DNA of 64,000 bases. Source: Pseudomonas silesiensis (lineage in GTDB: Bacteria > Pseudomonadota > Gammaproteobacteria > Pseudomonadales > Pseudomonadaceae). The DNA is taken from positions 4,918,501 through 4,982,500 of the forward strand of contig NZ_CP014870.1 in assembly GCF_001661075.1 (NCBI RefSeq). Direction: 5' to 3'. The notes under the pieces are model-generated. The model was not told where the DNA came from. It made no database searches and was given only the letters and a program-made list of their open reading frames with translations. Shown here piece after piece: positions 9,200 to 18,950 of the stretch. The position numbers were made by a program, and so were the translations under genes. Each line of letters starts with the position of its first letter. Position 1 is the first letter of the stretch.

Positions 9200-10678
9200 T
9201 TACTGAAGCAGTTTCAGTACAGAGGATGGCAGTTGGTTCGCTTGCGACAGGATCGCGGTCGAAGCCGATTGCAGAGTTTGTTGCTTGGTCAGCTCTGCGG
9301 TTTCAGCAGCGAAGTCCACGTCTTGAATGGTGCTTCGAGCAGCCGTGGAGTTCTTCTGGATGTTCTGCAGGTTGTCGGCAGTTGTGGTCAGACGGTTTTG
9401 GGTAGCACCCAAATTCGAACGAGTGCTGTCAATGGTGCCGATGGCCTTGTCAATTACGGCCAACGCGTTTTGGGCGTTGGTAGCGTCAGTCACGTTGGTA
9501 TCCGAAATAGCAGTTTTGGCCGACGACACGGTAGCTTGGCCGAACAGACCGGTCACACCATCAGCGGTGCCCGCACCCAAGGCATAGCTTTTCGCGGAGT
9601 CTAAGGAAATCTGGCCAGTGACGATAGCATCGGTAGCAGCAGCCAAAGCCGTTGGAGTCTCCACGCCAGTTGTGGCATCAGCAGCGTACTTGCCTGAGCC
9701 ATCTTTAACGTTTACAGAGATCGAGGCTGAGCCAGCCTCACCGGTAAATTTCAGATTTTCGCCCGTATCGGACTTGACTTCCAAGGTGCCTTTAGTCTCG
9801 TCGTAGTTAACGCTAATACCCAATTTGGCAGCGTTGGACTTCAACTGGTCAGCCAGGTCGGCTGTGCTGGTCACGCCGACAAAGCTGACCTCAGAACCAT
9901 CACCCACGGTCAGTTTGAAGTTGGCCGGAACACCTGGAGTAGTAGTATCACCTTTGGTTACAGCTTCATCGACGGAGAATTTGACTTCGGTGCTGGCAGT
10001 AGCGCTCAGACCACCGACAGCGCCGTTCATTTTCTCTGCGATGGATTTCGCGGATGCGCCTATACCGTAGCTGATCGATTTGGTCTGACCGTTTCCAGTA
10101 ATGGTGACATCACCAGCAGCCAAACCAGTGGTGCTAGGAGTGATCGCCGAACTCTTGAGCTGTTGCGAACCAATGTTGCTGGCCGCTACGTTTTCCAGAC
10201 TCAGGTTGATGGTTTCGTTCGCGTTGGCGCCTACCTGGATGGCCTTGGTACCGTAAGAGCCATCCAACAACTTCTGACCGCCGAAAGTTGTGGTTTGCGA
10301 GATACGGGTCAGTTCCGAAGTCAGAGCTTGGTACTCGTCATTGTTCGACTTACGGTCGTCGGCGCTCAGGGAGCCAGTGGACGAGGACAGAGCCAAAGTA
10401 CGCATTTTCTGCAGGATGTCGGTCGAGGCCTGCATCGCACCTTCAGCAGTTTGCGCGATGGAGATGCCATCGTTCACGTTCTTGACCGCTTGACCCAGGC
10501 CGTTGATCTGGCTGGTCAGACGGTTGGAGATCTGCAGACCGGCAGCGTCATCTTTAGCGCTGTTAATGCGCAGGCCGGAAGACAGGCGCTGCATAGAAGT
10601 GGCCAAGGCGCCGCTGGCTTTGTTCAGGTTGCCCTGAGTAGTAAGCGACGCGGAGTTGGTGTTTACGGTTAAAGCCAT
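9200..10678 (-). CDS. fliC: Flagellin FliC
   Basis: This is the filament subunit, exported through the flagellar type III apparatus. The 492 residues have conserved D0/D1 ends (MALTVNTNSASLTTQGNLNK at the start; TKQQTLQSASTAILSQANQ and LPSSVLKLLQ at the end) and a variable centre rich in Thr, Ser, Ala and Gly (about 170-390). The flg22-equivalent segment QRLSSGLRINSAKDDAAGLQ is present with a few changes from the P. aeruginosa form. A sigma-28 promoter lies about 80 bases upstream and a strong terminator follows. Confidence 0.98.
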   Translation of the reverse strand: MALTVNTNSASLTTQGNLNKASGALATSMQRLSSGLRINSAKDDAAGLQISNRLTSQINGLGQAVKNVNDGISIAQTAEGAMQASTDILQKMRTLALSSSTGSLSADDRKSNNDEYQALTSELTRISQTTTFGGQKLLDGSYGTKAIQVGANANETINLSLENVAASNIGSQQLKSSAITPSTTGLAAGDVTITGNGQTKSISYGIGASAKSIAEKMNGAVGGLSATASTEVKFSVDEAVTKGDTTTPGVPANFKLTVGDGSEVSFVGVTSTADLADQLKSNAAKLGISVNYDETKGTLEVKSDTGENLKFTGEAGSASISVNVKDGSGKYAADATTGVETPTALAAATDAIVTGQISLDSAKSYALGAGTADGVTGLFGQATVSSAKTAISDTNVTDATNAQNALAVIDKAIGTIDSTRSNLGATQNRLTTTADNLQNIQKNSTAARSTIQDVDFAAETAELTKQQTLQSASTAILSQANQLPSSVLKLLQ

Positions 10679-10758
10679 GACGAAATCCTCACTGGATGAA
10701 TACTGCGGCTTCCGGCCCTGGCGACCGCCGGGTGTGGCCTAGAGAACCTTCGTAATAG

Positions 10759-10785
10759 TTATCGTCGTGAAAACGCTTTGCTTGA
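10759..10785 (-). promoter_or_regulatory. Sigma-28 (FliA) promoter of fliC
   Basis: The minus strand reads TCAA-N15-GACGATAA, matching the FliA consensus TAAA-N15-GCCGATAA at most positions with exact spacing. It lies about 80 bases before the fliC start. Flagellin is the standard FliA target. Confidence 0.85.
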
Positions 10786-10871
10786 GGGTTTTTTTCGAAA
10801 TGTTTAGTGGCAGGGTGCCAGTCCTTTCATTTTCAAGGGGTTAGTGGCACAACGCCGACGTCCTAAAACGC

Positions 10872-10908
10872 AAAACGCCCGGCAACTGAGGTTACCGGGC
10901 GTTTTTAT
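10872..10908 (-). terminator. Terminator after the KAS III-like gene
   Basis: A perfect stem ACGCCCGG...CCGGGCGT is flanked by A/T runs on both sides. It lies between the KAS III-like stop and the fliC promoter and isolates the two transcripts. It could also act on the plus strand. Confidence 0.75.
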
Positions 10909-10931
10909 GCAGATCGCTAAAGCGAAGTCAG

Positions 10932-11861
10932 TCAGCCGCGAAAGAGAATCGCCGAGCCCCAGGACAGGCCTACACCGAAACCACTGATGGCCACCCGCGT
11001 CCACTTCGAATCGAACACGTGGTTCTGCAGCAGCAGCGGAATGCTGGAAGACACCGTATTCCCGGTCTCGAGCATGTCCTTGATGAACTTCTCCGGCTCG
11101 CCTTCTTCGAAGCGCCGCGCCACGGCATCGACGATCGCCGCGCTGCCCTGGTGAATGCAGAAGGCATCGATGTCGCCGGCCTGCAAATTGGACTCGTCCA
11201 GCAGCTCATGCAAATGCGCCGGGACTTTCAACAGCGCGAAGTTGAACACCTGGCGCCCGTTCATGAAGAACACGCCGTCGGTGACCTTGAGGTGCGGTGC
11301 TCCGGAACCGTCGGTGCCGAACTTCGACTTGCCCAACTGCCAGACCGCGTTTTCGCCCATCCAGGTCGCGGTGGCGGCATCGCCGAACAGCATGGTGGTG
11401 TTGCGGTCTTCCGGGTCGACGATCTTCGAATACGGGTCGGCGGTGACCAGCAGGCCGTTTTTCAGCCCCGTCGCTTCCATAAACCCCTTGAGGGCATAGA
11501 TGCCGTAGACGTAGCCGGAACAGCCCAGGGAGATATCGAACGCGGCCACGTGCGTCGGCAGGCCCAGTTTGTCCTGAACGATGGCAGCGGTGTGCGGCAA
11601 GCCTTCCTCATCACCGTTCTGGGTGACGACGATCAGGCAGTCGATGGATTCACGCTTGAGCTCGGGACTGGCGGCGAACAGCGCATTGACCGCTTCGACG
11701 CACAGATCGGAGGTTTCCTGGTCGGCGCTTTTGCGCGGCAGGAATGCCGAGCCGATCTTGCCAAGGATAAAGGTTTCGTCCTTGTCGAACTTTGCACCCT
11801 GGGCGTAGTTGTCAACCCCGGCTGTCGGCACATAACTCGCTATATTTTTTATGCCAATCAT
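10932..11861 (-). CDS. 3-oxoacyl-ACP synthase III-like protein of the flagellin locus
   Basis: This thiolase-fold enzyme of the KAS III (FabH-like) family has 309 residues. The catalytic Cys is in SLGCSGYVYG, the His in CIHQGS and the Asn in TGNTVSSSIP, so the triad looks complete, although GIHQxN-type neighbours are altered. In P. syringae the third gene of the flagellin glycosylation island next to fliC encodes such a protein and is thought to help make the acyl group on the flagellin sugar; that role here is inference. The two glycosyltransferase genes that accompany it there are absent, since flgL follows directly. A housekeeping FabH role is less likely at this place. Confidence 0.85.
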   Translation of the reverse strand: MIGIKNIASYVPTAGVDNYAQGAKFDKDETFILGKIGSAFLPRKSADQETSDLCVEAVNALFAASPELKRESIDCLIVVTQNGDEEGLPHTAAIVQDKLGLPTHVAAFDISLGCSGYVYGIYALKGFMEATGLKNGLLVTADPYSKIVDPEDRNTTMLFGDAATATWMGENAVWQLGKSKFGTDGSGAPHLKVTDGVFFMNGRQVFNFALLKVPAHLHELLDESNLQAGDIDAFCIHQGSAAIVDAVARRFEEGEPEKFIKDMLETGNTVSSSIPLLLQNHVFDSKWTRVAISGFGVGLSWGSAILFRG

Positions 11862-12146
11862 TATGGCTTCCCAATAATAAACAGCTGAATATCACCGCTC
11901 GCAGAAGCAAGGGCGTCTACAGTCAGGGCTTGGCCCCCATTGGAGGCACCGTCGGAACTCAAGGGTCCGCCACCTTCACCGCCCGCAGACAGGATACAGT
12001 GAAGATGCGCGTTTTGACCCACGGGTCACTTAGAGATCGCGGCTTTATTTGATTTTGTGCTCCAGCCCCTTCTCTTCCCTGCCAAAAAGAAGCAAAAAAA
12101 AGGCCAGCCTCCTTGACGGGGCTGGCCGCGAGCGGTCACGACCGAC
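11862..12146. other. Intergenic region between KAS III-like gene and flgL
   Basis: These 285 bases hold the flgL terminator at the left end and otherwise no supported gene. It is the place where flagellin glycosyltransferase genes sit in related species; no remnant of such a gene could be recognised by eye. Confidence 0.5.
12093..12127 (-). terminator. Terminator of the flg operon after flgL
   Basis: On the minus strand, stem GGCCAGCC...GGCTGGCC is followed by eight T residues. It lies about 20 bases after the flgL stop and marks the end of the flgF-to-flgL transcript. Confidence 0.88.
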
Positions 12147-13724
12147 TCAAAGCTTGTTGAAAAGCCCCAGCTGGGAAATTTTCGAGAACGCCAGTTGCGC
12201 CGCTTGCAGCATGGTCTGTTGCAAGGTCAGGCGCGTCAGCACCTCCGCCGGGTCCGTGTCTTCGATCGAGGCCTGGGCGGCGGTATTGAGCAGGTTGCTG
12301 CTTTGGATCTGATCACGCTGCATAGCCATCACGTTGCCCCGGGCGCCGATCGCGCCACGCGCCAGATCAACCTGGTTTTTGGCATTACTCAGGTTGGAGA
12401 TGGTAGAGGCCACCACATTATCCAGATTGCGCTGGGCAGCGGGATCGCCCTGGACCGGTGTCTCCAGGGCCTTGCGCAGCTGACTGAGCGTATCCAGCGG
12501 GCTTTGGGTCTGATGCGAGTTGACCGATACATCGAACTGATCGTTCGCCGCCGGCGCGCCATCCAGGGTAAAGCTGACACCGGCAGCCGTGGCCACGCCG
12601 CCGGCCACGGAACCGGCAGTGACCACCGGTACACTGTCAGGGGTCAAGGGACGAGCGTACAGGTCAAAGGTCGTCGGGCTGGTGAACTTCAGCACCGCCC
12701 CGCCCTCTGGGAAAAAGCTTTGGTATTGCGCCGCATTGGTCACCGAAGCCTGGCTGACCAGTGCGGTCGAGGTGTTGCCCGGTGCGCGGGTGCCGACGAA
12801 ACTGTCCGGCTTGGCCGCCAACTGGAAGCTGTGACCGGTGATCACGGCATCGGCGTTGGCCGGTGTGTCGCCTGCCTGATAGGTGATATCCAGCGCAAAC
12901 GTCACCCCGCGGAAAGTGATATCGGAACCGCCCTTCGCATCGGGATCGAACTTGCCGCCCTGGCTCGCCTCCGCGGTCACGTCATTGCCCGCGGCATCCT
13001 TGATCACGAACTGGGTGCTGCTGGTGAACGCCAGGGTATAGGGCTCGCCGCTGCGGAAGCTCGAATCAAAAGACGGGCCCGGGTTCACCACGCCGGGCGA
13101 CAGCGAGACTCGCCCGTCATCGACCGCTGGCGCGGTCAGGGTGGTCGAACTGCGGCTGGCGTTGATCGCCTGCTGGAAAACCTCCCAGCCCGTATCGTTG
13201 AGCCCCAGCGCCATCGAGTCGCCGATCTTCAGTTGCAACTGGGTCTGGTCACCCTGATAGCTGTAGGTACCATCGCTATTGCGCGCAAAAGGCGGAGTGT
13301 TGTTGCTGGCGCCGGAAAAGATGTACTTGCCGTTGGCATCCTTGCTGTTCATCAAGTTCAGCAGTTGCTCTTCGGCCTGGCCGACTTCCGCGCCGATGGA
13401 TTTGCGGTCATCGTCGTTCAAGGACGCGCTGCCAGCACGCACCGTCAGCTCGCTGACTTTCTGCAGCAAGTCGTTGATGCTGTCCAGTACGCTTTCTTCC
13501 TGGGCCTGGGCCGTGCCCAACGCGCTGATGTTGCTGGAGTACTGATCCAGCATCGATTTCTGCTGATCAAGCTGCAGCAACCGGGCCGCACCCACAGGAT
13601 CATCCGCGGCCGTCGTCAGTTTCACACCGCTGCTGGCCTGCTCGGCCGATTTCATCAGGTTATTGAGGTTGCGCTGATAATTGGCGGCCGTCGTCGCATA
13701 GTACTGTGCAGTAGAAATACGCAT
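12147..13724 (-). CDS. flgL: Hook-filament junction protein FlgL
   Basis: FlgL (HAP3) joins hook to filament. The N-terminus MRISTAQYYATTAANYQRNL and C-terminus with LTLQQTMLQAAQLAFSKISQ are flagellin-like and typical. At 525 residues it is longer than the roughly 440 residues of P. aeruginosa FlgL; the extra length is a Ser/Thr/Asp-rich central region (about 190-420) that should be surface exposed. It follows flgK by 13 bases and is last in the operon. Confidence 0.95.
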   Translation of the reverse strand: MRISTAQYYATTAANYQRNLNNLMKSAEQASSGVKLTTAADDPVGAARLLQLDQQKSMLDQYSSNISALGTAQAQEESVLDSINDLLQKVSELTVRAGSASLNDDDRKSIGAEVGQAEEQLLNLMNSKDANGKYIFSGASNNTPPFARNSDGTYSYQGDQTQLQLKIGDSMALGLNDTGWEVFQQAINASRSSTTLTAPAVDDGRVSLSPGVVNPGPSFDSSFRSGEPYTLAFTSSTQFVIKDAAGNDVTAEASQGGKFDPDAKGGSDITFRGVTFALDITYQAGDTPANADAVITGHSFQLAAKPDSFVGTRAPGNTSTALVSQASVTNAAQYQSFFPEGGAVLKFTSPTTFDLYARPLTPDSVPVVTAGSVAGGVATAAGVSFTLDGAPAANDQFDVSVNSHQTQSPLDTLSQLRKALETPVQGDPAAQRNLDNVVASTISNLSNAKNQVDLARGAIGARGNVMAMQRDQIQSSNLLNTAAQASIEDTDPAEVLTRLTLQQTMLQAAQLAFSKISQLGLFNKL

Positions 13725-13737
13725 GGTCTACGGCTCC

Positions 13738-15747
13738 TTAAAGGGCATTGAGCAGAGTGCTGAAGATTTCCTGCGCAGACTTGATGATCTGCGAAGAGGC
13801 CGAGTAGTACTGCTGGTATTTGATCAGGTTGCCGGTCTCTTCATCGAGGTCGACACCCGACAGCGAATCGCGCGAATCCCTGGCCTGGGTCAGGATGGCG
13901 CCGGTAGCGGTGGCGTCCATTTGACCCTGCTTGGTCTTGGAGCCGACCGACGACACCAGGCCGCCATAGGCGTCGGTCAAACTGATGCCCGGGCTGGTGG
14001 CCGTAGCACCGACCGTGGCCTTGGTTTGCAGGCCGAGCAGCGCTTGAGTGTTGCGGTTGTCGGTACTGCCGGGCGCGGTCATCGCGATATTGAAACTGTC
14101 GTCCCTGGCCGGGCTGCCACTGAGGGTCATGGCCACGCCAAAGGTTTTCGCCGCGCCGGAGCCGTCGGTGTAGGGCACCTGGATATTCAGGTCGTTGTTC
14201 TGGCCGGGCACGATGCTGCCGGTGCCGATGCTGGCACCCTTGGCGTCGAACACCTCATACGCGGTGCCGCTGGTCATCATCAGGCGAATCGGCATTGCGG
14301 CCTTGACCGCATTTTGCACTTCCTGACGCTGGACCGGATCATAGATGTCCAGGCTGGTGCTCAGGTTCGGCTGGCTGACGGTACCGGTGCCGTCATTGCC
14401 CTGGGCATTGGTGGACGTCAGTGGCGCGGCCGTGGCCAGGCGCTTGATGTCGGTCATGACGGTGGTCATGTCGGCTGCGGCACCACGGGTCGGGGTGATC
14501 TTGAAGGTGTCGCCGGCAGTCACCGGGCCGCTGTCGAGGCTGAGGCTGAAACCGTCGATCACCGGTGCGGGCGTCGCACCCAGGGTAAAACTGCCCATGT
14601 CGGAGTTGTCCGACAGACGCCGCACGCTGTAGCCCGTGGCGCTGGTGAAGGTCACCTGATAATCGCTGGCCGCCAGCTTGCCGGTGTCCTTGATGGTCAC
14701 GTCCAGGTTGCCGGACGCCGGATTGTTGTGGGCACTGGCTATGCTGCGCTGGCTGATGGCGAGCGCACTGTTGATGTCGTTGAACAGTGCCGAGCCAAAA
14801 TTGCCGCTCTGGTCCAGCCCCTGCCCCAACTGCTTGTTGACCTGGTCAGCCACCACCATGGCGATCCGGCCGAGCCCGTTGACCGCTGGCGTCAGGACGT
14901 CTTCGCGGTAACGCAACAGGCCGCCCATCTCGCCGCCGCTGACCACGCTGGTGATATCGATCGTGGAAGAGCCACGATCCATGATGATCGCGGAACGGGT
15001 CGGGTCAGCCTTGTCGGCCTCTACACGTAACGCGTTGACAGTATTGCCGATGACCAGCGGCTGGCCGCTGCCCAGGTAAATATCCAGGCTGCCATTGTTT
15101 TCGGTGACCTGGGTGCCGACCAGCTCGGAGAGCTGGCGCACGGTTTCGTTGCGCTGGTCCAGCAACTCGTTGGGCGTACCACCCGAACCGCTGACTTCGC
15201 TGATTTTCTTGTTGTAGGAGGCAACGGTAGCGGCCAGCTTGTTGACCTGTTCAGCCATCGAGCCCAACTGATCGTTGATGTACGAGCCCTGCTGAGTCAG
15301 TTGCTGCGAGATGGCATTGAAGCGGCTGCTCAACCCTTGCGCGTTGGTCAACAGCGCTTGCCGCGCGGCAGTGTCGTTGGCGTTGCCGGACAGCGTTTGC
15401 AAGGACGAGAAGAATGATTGCAGCGTCTTGGAGATGCCGGTGCTGCCGTCGGACAGCAGCTTGTCCACCTGCGTGGCCTGGCCCAGATAAGCCTGTGCAT
15501 CACTGTTGAGCGAGGTGGTGGTCTGCAACTGCGCGTCGAGGTAGCTGCTGTAGACCCGACGCACGTCGGACAAGGTCGTGCCGGAGCCGATGAATACATT
15601 GCCGTACTGATTGGAGCCTTTGCTGCTCTGCACAGTTTGCTGGCGTGAATACCCGGCGGTGTCGACGTTGGCAATGTTATTGCCGGTCGTCAGCAACGAA
15701 GCATGGCCTGCAGCCAGACCCGACATCCCGATATTGAGCAAACTCAT
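13738..15747 (-). CDS. flgK: Hook-associated protein 1 FlgK
   Basis: FlgK (HAP1) sits between hook and FlgL. The 669-residue protein starts with the rod/hook family motif (SLLNIGMSGLAAGHASLLTT, then GNNIANVDTAGYSRQ) and ends with GVDLDEETGNLIKYQQYYSA and AQEIFSTLLNAL, the canonical C-terminus. It is the gene after flgJ, 17 bases away. Confidence 0.97.
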   Translation of the reverse strand: MSLLNIGMSGLAAGHASLLTTGNNIANVDTAGYSRQQTVQSSKGSNQYGNVFIGSGTTLSDVRRVYSSYLDAQLQTTTSLNSDAQAYLGQATQVDKLLSDGSTGISKTLQSFFSSLQTLSGNANDTAARQALLTNAQGLSSRFNAISQQLTQQGSYINDQLGSMAEQVNKLAATVASYNKKISEVSGSGGTPNELLDQRNETVRQLSELVGTQVTENNGSLDIYLGSGQPLVIGNTVNALRVEADKADPTRSAIIMDRGSSTIDITSVVSGGEMGGLLRYREDVLTPAVNGLGRIAMVVADQVNKQLGQGLDQSGNFGSALFNDINSALAISQRSIASAHNNPASGNLDVTIKDTGKLAASDYQVTFTSATGYSVRRLSDNSDMGSFTLGATPAPVIDGFSLSLDSGPVTAGDTFKITPTRGAAADMTTVMTDIKRLATAAPLTSTNAQGNDGTGTVSQPNLSTSLDIYDPVQRQEVQNAVKAAMPIRLMMTSGTAYEVFDAKGASIGTGSIVPGQNNDLNIQVPYTDGSGAAKTFGVAMTLSGSPARDDSFNIAMTAPGSTDNRNTQALLGLQTKATVGATATSPGISLTDAYGGLVSSVGSKTKQGQMDATATGAILTQARDSRDSLSGVDLDEETGNLIKYQQYYSASSQIIKSAQEIFSTLLNAL

Positions 15748-15764
15748 GATTCAGACCCTTATGC

Positions 15765-17075
15765 CTATATAGGCGTGGTGGAAACGCCCGCCGCAGCGTA
15801 GTTCTGGTAACTGGTCATCTGCCTGGCTATCTGCGAAATCTTGCTGGCGTAGTCCGGGTCGGTGGCGTAACCGGCCTTCTGCAACTCGCGCACAAATTGT
15901 TCCGGGTTATCGGCGGATTTCACGACGTCTTGATAACGATTGTTCGATTGCAGCAAGGTCACCAGGTCATGGAAGCTGTCCTTGTAGGACGCGTAGGAAC
16001 GGAACTGCGCCGTCTCCTTGACCATGGCGCCATTTCTGAATTCGCTGGTGATCGCCCGCGCCGAGTCGCCCTGCCAGCTGCTGCCGGCCTTGATGCCGAA
16101 CAGGTTGTGGCTGCTGCTGCCGTCCTGGGCGCGCATGACCGATTTGCCCCAGCCGGTTTCCAGGGCGGCCTGGGCCACCAGGTAACGCGGATCGACGCCG
16201 ATGCGGTCGGCGGCTTCCTTGGCCATGGGCAGCATGGTGTTGACGAATTCGTCGGCGGAGCTGAACGCCTTTTTCGCCGGTGCCAGGGGGATTTGCGCCA
16301 TGGCACGACCCTGGATCTGCAGGCGCCCGGTGGCGGCGGTATCGGTTTGCGCGGTCAGCCAATCGCCGTTGTACAGGGGGCCGGCCCCGGTTGGAGTGCT
16401 CGCCGTCACCGGGGCCTTGTTCAGTGCTGTGATGGCGGACGGCGCCGTGGTCGATGGCTTGGTCGATGCTGATGGCACCAGCCCGGCGAGCAAGCGGTCG
16501 GCCAGTTTCGGTGGCAGGGCCAGGCGCCGCTGATTGATCAGGGCCATGTCGTTGTGATGCGCACCCTCCCCCGCGCTCGCCGCCGATTTCACCGAGCGCG
16601 AAGCCCACAAGGGTCGCTCGCCATTGAGGCGCGACAACGGCCCTTGGGTGGCGACAGTGCCAGCGCCAATCGGTGTTTCCACCGCCGCTTTCGCTGCGGC
16701 CTGCTTGGCGGCGGACGCTGCTGCGGCTTCGCCCGGCGCCAGGGGTTTGTTCTTCGCCATCTGGCGCATCAACACGTCCGCCAGGCCGATGCCGCCGCCT
16801 TCGCGGGACATGGAAACGGCCAGTTGCTGGTCGTACATTTCCTGGTACTGCTTGGCCGCCGGGGTGTTGAGCGGATTGTCCTGGCCCAGCGCATCGGTGG
16901 CCGAGCGCATGGACTTGAGCATTTCGCCGAGGAACAGCGACTCGAATTCCTGCGCGACCTTACGCAGGTTGCCGTCGCTGTTCTTGTCGCCGACCTTGAG
17001 CTGGTTCAGGCGATTGAGGTCCGAATAAGACCCCGAATCGCTGCTGCTGACCCCCAATCCTTTGCGCATGTCCAT
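15765..17075 (-). CDS. flgJ: Flagellar rod-cap peptidoglycan hydrolase FlgJ
   Basis: FlgJ is a two-domain periplasmic protein. The N-terminal rod-binding domain (about 30-110: VAQEFESLFLGEMLKSMRSA, GGIGLADVLMRQM) caps the rod; the C-terminal glucosaminidase/muramidase domain (about 275-425: ADRIGVDPRYLVAQAALETG, HNLFGIKAG) opens the wall, with the catalytic Glu in ALETGWG. At 436 residues it is somewhat longer than P. aeruginosa FlgJ because of an Ala/Thr/Pro-rich linker. It follows flgI by 11 bases. Confidence 0.96.
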   Translation of the reverse strand: MDMRKGLGVSSSDSGSYSDLNRLNQLKVGDKNSDGNLRKVAQEFESLFLGEMLKSMRSATDALGQDNPLNTPAAKQYQEMYDQQLAVSMSREGGGIGLADVLMRQMAKNKPLAPGEAAAASAAKQAAAKAAVETPIGAGTVATQGPLSRLNGERPLWASRSVKSAASAGEGAHHNDMALINQRRLALPPKLADRLLAGLVPSASTKPSTTAPSAITALNKAPVTASTPTGAGPLYNGDWLTAQTDTAATGRLQIQGRAMAQIPLAPAKKAFSSADEFVNTMLPMAKEAADRIGVDPRYLVAQAALETGWGKSVMRAQDGSSSHNLFGIKAGSSWQGDSARAITSEFRNGAMVKETAQFRSYASYKDSFHDLVTLLQSNNRYQDVVKSADNPEQFVRELQKAGYATDPDYASKISQIARQMTSYQNYAAAGVSTTPI

Positions 17076-17086
17076 GGTCGTTATCC

Positions 17087-18202
17087 TCAGATCACGATCA
17101 AGTCGGCTTGCAAGGCGCCGGCCTGTTTCAGTGCTTCGAGGATCGCCATCAGGTCACCCGGCGCGGCGCCGACCTGGTTCACCGCCCGGACGATTTCGTC
17201 GAGGGTGGTGCCCGGGCCGAACTTGAACATCGGCTTGGCTTCCTGCTCGGCGTTGACCCGCGAGCGCGGCACGACCGCCGTCTGCCCGTTGGACAGAGGG
17301 CCGGGCTGGCTGACGATCGGGTCTTCGGTGATGGTCACGGTCAGGCTGCCGTGGGTCACGGCGGCCGGGGACACCTTGACGTTCTGGCCGATCACGATGG
17401 TGCCGGTGCGGGAGTTGATGATGACTTTCGCCACCGCCTGGCCCGGGTCGACTTCGAGGTTCTCGAGGATCGACAGGTAGTCGACGCGCTGGCTCGGGTC
17501 CAGCGGCGCGCTGACCCGAATCGAGCCGCCGTCGATGGCCTGGGCGACGCCGGGGCCGAGCAGGTCGTTGATCTTGTCGACGATGCGCTTGGCGGTGGTG
17601 AAGTCCGAACGGTTGAGGTTCAGGGTCAGGCTGTTGCCCTGGTTGAAGCCGCTCGGCACCGAACGCTCGACCGAGGCACCGCCGGGGATGCGCCCGGCCG
17701 AGGGCACGTTGACGGTGATCTTGGAACCGTCGCGACCTTCGGCATCGAAGCCGCCGACCACCAGGTTGCCCTGGGCGATGGCGTAGACGTTGCCGTCGAT
17801 GCCCTTGAGCGGGGTCAGCAGCAAGGTGCCGCCGCGCAGGCTCTTGGAGTTGCCGATGGAAGAGACAGTAATGTCGATCTGCTGACCCGGCTTGGCGAAC
17901 GCCGGCAAGTCGGCACTGATCGACACGGCCGCGACGTTTTTCAATTGCACGTTGCCCGACCCCGGCGGCACCTTGATGCCGAACTGCGAGAGCATGTTGT
18001 TGAAGGTCTGCAGGGTGAACGGAGTCTGGGTCGTCTGGTCGCCGGTACCGTTAAGCCCGACCACCAGGCCGTAGCCGATCAATTGGTTGGAACGCACCCC
18101 GGAAATGCTGGCGATATCCTTCAGCCGCTCGGCCTGGGCGCTGGACGCTGCACACACCATCAAGGCCGCAACGATGAGACTTCTCAAATTCAACGTGGCC
18201 AC
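17087..18202 (-). CDS. flgI: Flagellar P-ring protein FlgI
   Basis: FlgI forms the peptidoglycan-layer bushing around the rod. The 371-residue protein has a Sec signal ([17 protein letters not shown], cleavage near residue 24) and family motifs including [31 protein letters not shown] and the C-terminal [18 protein letters not shown]. It starts at the base right next to the flgH stop, indicating tight coupling. Confidence 0.97.
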   Translation of the reverse strand: MATLNLRSLIVAALMVCAASSAQAERLKDIASISGVRSNQLIGYGLVVGLNGTGDQTTQTPFTLQTFNNMLSQFGIKVPPGSGNVQLKNVAAVSISADLPAFAKPGQQIDITVSSIGNSKSLRGGTLLLTPLKGIDGNVYAIAQGNLVVGGFDAEGRDGSKITVNVPSAGRIPGGASVERSVPSGFNQGNSLTLNLNRSDFTTAKRIVDKINDLLGPGVAQAIDGGSIRVSAPLDPSQRVDYLSILENLEVDPGQAVAKVIINSRTGTIVIGQNVKVSPAAVTHGSLTVTITEDPIVSQPGPLSNGQTAVVPRSRVNAEQEAKPMFKFGPGTTLDEIVRAVNQVGAAPGDLMAILEALKQAGALQADLIVI

Positions 18203-18898
18203 CTAAAAAGGGAACAGCGGGCTGAGGAAGAAACGGTCGAACCAGCCGGGCTGACTCGCATCGGCAAAGGCACCGGTGCCCGAGTAAGTGATGCGCGCGT
18301 CGGCGACCCGGGTCGAGGACACGGTGTTGTCGGTGGCGATGTCATCGGCGCGCACCAGGCCGGCAATCCGCACAAGCTCGTCACCGGTATTGAGGGTCAG
18401 CCACTTCTCGCCGCGCACGGCGATGATGCCGTTGGGCAAGACGTCGGCGACGGTCACCGTGATCGAACCGGTCAGGCTGTTGCTCTGGCCGGACTTGCTG
18501 TCGCCCTTGGTCGCGCGGTCGCCGGCGTAACCGACGTCCAGGCTCAGGTTACCGCTGCCCACCGGGTCGTTGGTGCTCAGGCCGCCGCCGAAAAACGAAC
18601 TCAGGCCGATGTCGGTCTTGCTGTTCTTGGCGGTTTGCGAATTGGCGTTCTTGCTGGCCTGGGTGCGCTCGTTCAGGGTGATGGTGATGATGTCACCGAC
18701 CCGGAACGCCTTGCGGTCGCTGTACAGGTTCTGTTCGAAACCGGCCTGGTAGATCGAGCCGTTGTTGGCCGCAGCCGGCAGCGGCGTGCGCGGCAACACC
18801 GGGGCGTAGTAAGGGTCATTGGGCTTGGGCGGCGGGGCGACACAACCCGCGAGCGCGGTGATCGCACCCAGTGCCAGGACAGATATAAAGCGATTCAT
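18203..18898 (-). CDS. flgH: Flagellar L-ring lipoprotein FlgH
   Basis: FlgH forms the outer-membrane L ring. The 231-residue precursor has a lipoprotein signal with lipobox LAGC (Cys19) and the conserved [20 protein letters not shown] and [20 protein letters not shown] segments. It lies between flgG and flgI. Confidence 0.97.
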   Translation of the reverse strand: MNRFISVLALGAITALAGCVAPPPKPNDPYYAPVLPRTPLPAAANNGSIYQAGFEQNLYSDRKAFRVGDIITITLNERTQASKNANSQTAKNSKTDIGLSSFFGGGLSTNDPVGSGNLSLDVGYAGDRATKGDSKSGQSNSLTGSITVTVADVLPNGIIAVRGEKWLTLNTGDELVRIAGLVRADDIATDNTVSSTRVADARITYSGTGAFADASQPGWFDRFFLSPLFPF

Positions 18899-18950
18899 GA
18901 CCCTACCTCACGGTGTTGCCGGCGACCTCGTGGCCGCCCCATGGACTTGA

